From NCBI GenBank assembly GCA_003249585.1, contig QKIM01000651.1, positions 1-5,214 on the forward strand: 5,214 nt of DNA. The letters run 5' to 3'. Each line of letters begins with the position of its first letter. Positions within the stretch are counted from its first letter, which is position 1. Shown here piece after piece: positions 4,985-5,214 of the stretch. Position numbers and translations under genes: made by a program. The stretch comes from Deltaproteobacteria bacterium. Its GTDB lineage: Bacteria > Myxococcota_A > Polyangia > HGW-17. The notes under the pieces are model-generated. The model was not told the origin of the DNA and did not search any database. It saw only the letters and a list, made by a program, of their open reading frames with translations.

Positions 4985-5214
4985 CTATTTCGCCATCGCC
5001 AGATCGCCTCGGACCAAAGGGGCAGAGATGGTCCTGTGAAGGAGCACATCCTTGAGCGTAAAGGCGGCCTTGAGCGCCGCCAGATCTTTGAAATACAAGA
5101 CTCCATCCCTTTTCGCGTTCATGGGAGGCTCACCGAGTATGACCTTGAGCACAGGCAGGGTATCCGGGCCGTGGAACGTGACGGTCACCTTCCGGGTCAC
5201 CACCGCGAAACCAC
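4985..5214 (-). CDS. C-terminal end of an unrecognised protein, possibly SCP2-like
   Basis: The frame is open from the window edge to a TAG at 4985-4987, so only the last 75 full codons are visible and the true start lies outside. A GTG at 5203 could be read as a start, but the frame stays open above it and no Shine-Dalgarno is evident. The fragment has alternating β-strand then helix character (RKVTVTFHG, GVLYFKDLAALKAAFTLKDVLL) and ends APLVRGDLAMAK. The closing strand-turn pattern loosely resembles the end of sterol-carrier-protein-2-like domains (K-x-x-G-D-x-x-L-A). This is a weak impression from memory. It is separated from the sigma operon by 142 bp and a candidate promoter, so it is probably a different transcription unit. 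Confidence 0.6.
   Translation of the reverse strand, partial: GFAVVTRKVTVTFHGPDTLPVLKVILGEPPMNAKRDGVLYFKDLAALKAAFTLKDVLLHRTISAPLVRGDLAMAK

Overview
All six genes in this window lie on the minus strand, so they read from high to low coordinates. The GC-rich DNA, the two lipoproteins with Asp/Cys-rich metal-binding repeats, and an ECF sigma factor followed by a FecR-type regulator and a Pro/Lys-linker β-barrel protein all suggest a Myxococcota-like bacterium (former Deltaproteobacteria). That assignment rests on gene style, not on a marker gene.

Layout in transcription order. The end of an unrecognised protein (4985-5214, 5' end outside the window) comes first. A 142-bp spacer (4843-4984) carries a candidate promoter. 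Then follows a tightly coupled three-gene operon: ECF sigma factor (4309-4842), membrane-anchored FecR-like protein with helical C-terminal repeats (3179-4312), and an exported protein ending in a predicted outer-membrane β-barrel (2163-3182). Each downstream gene starts within the stop codon of the one before it (ATGA overlaps). A 161-bp spacer (2002-2162) follows, with A-tracts, a perfect 9-bp inverted repeat and a second candidate promoter. Last come two tandem paralogous lipoprotein genes. The first (1276-2001) has 3 Asp/Cys repeats and a 12-Cys C-terminal domain. The second (1-1217, 3' end outside the window) has 11 repeats and the beginning of the same Cys-rich domain.

The most interesting signal is non-coding. 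The spacers ahead of the sigma operon and ahead of the lipoprotein pair share a bipartite element, GTGAGCC - 16 nt - GCCACTTTA, followed by GGTGA, in the same register over 40 bp (26 of 40 identical by hand count). The simplest reading is that the sigma factor drives its own operon and the lipoprotein genes. This would be a self-contained envelope-signalling module (sigma, FecR, β-barrel) whose output is a pair of secreted, probably Ca2+-binding, repeat lipoproteins. The regulatory link is inferred from the shared motif and gene order.

No RNA genes, CRISPR arrays, insertion sequences or plus-strand genes were found. No stretch longer than 300 bases lacks a gene.
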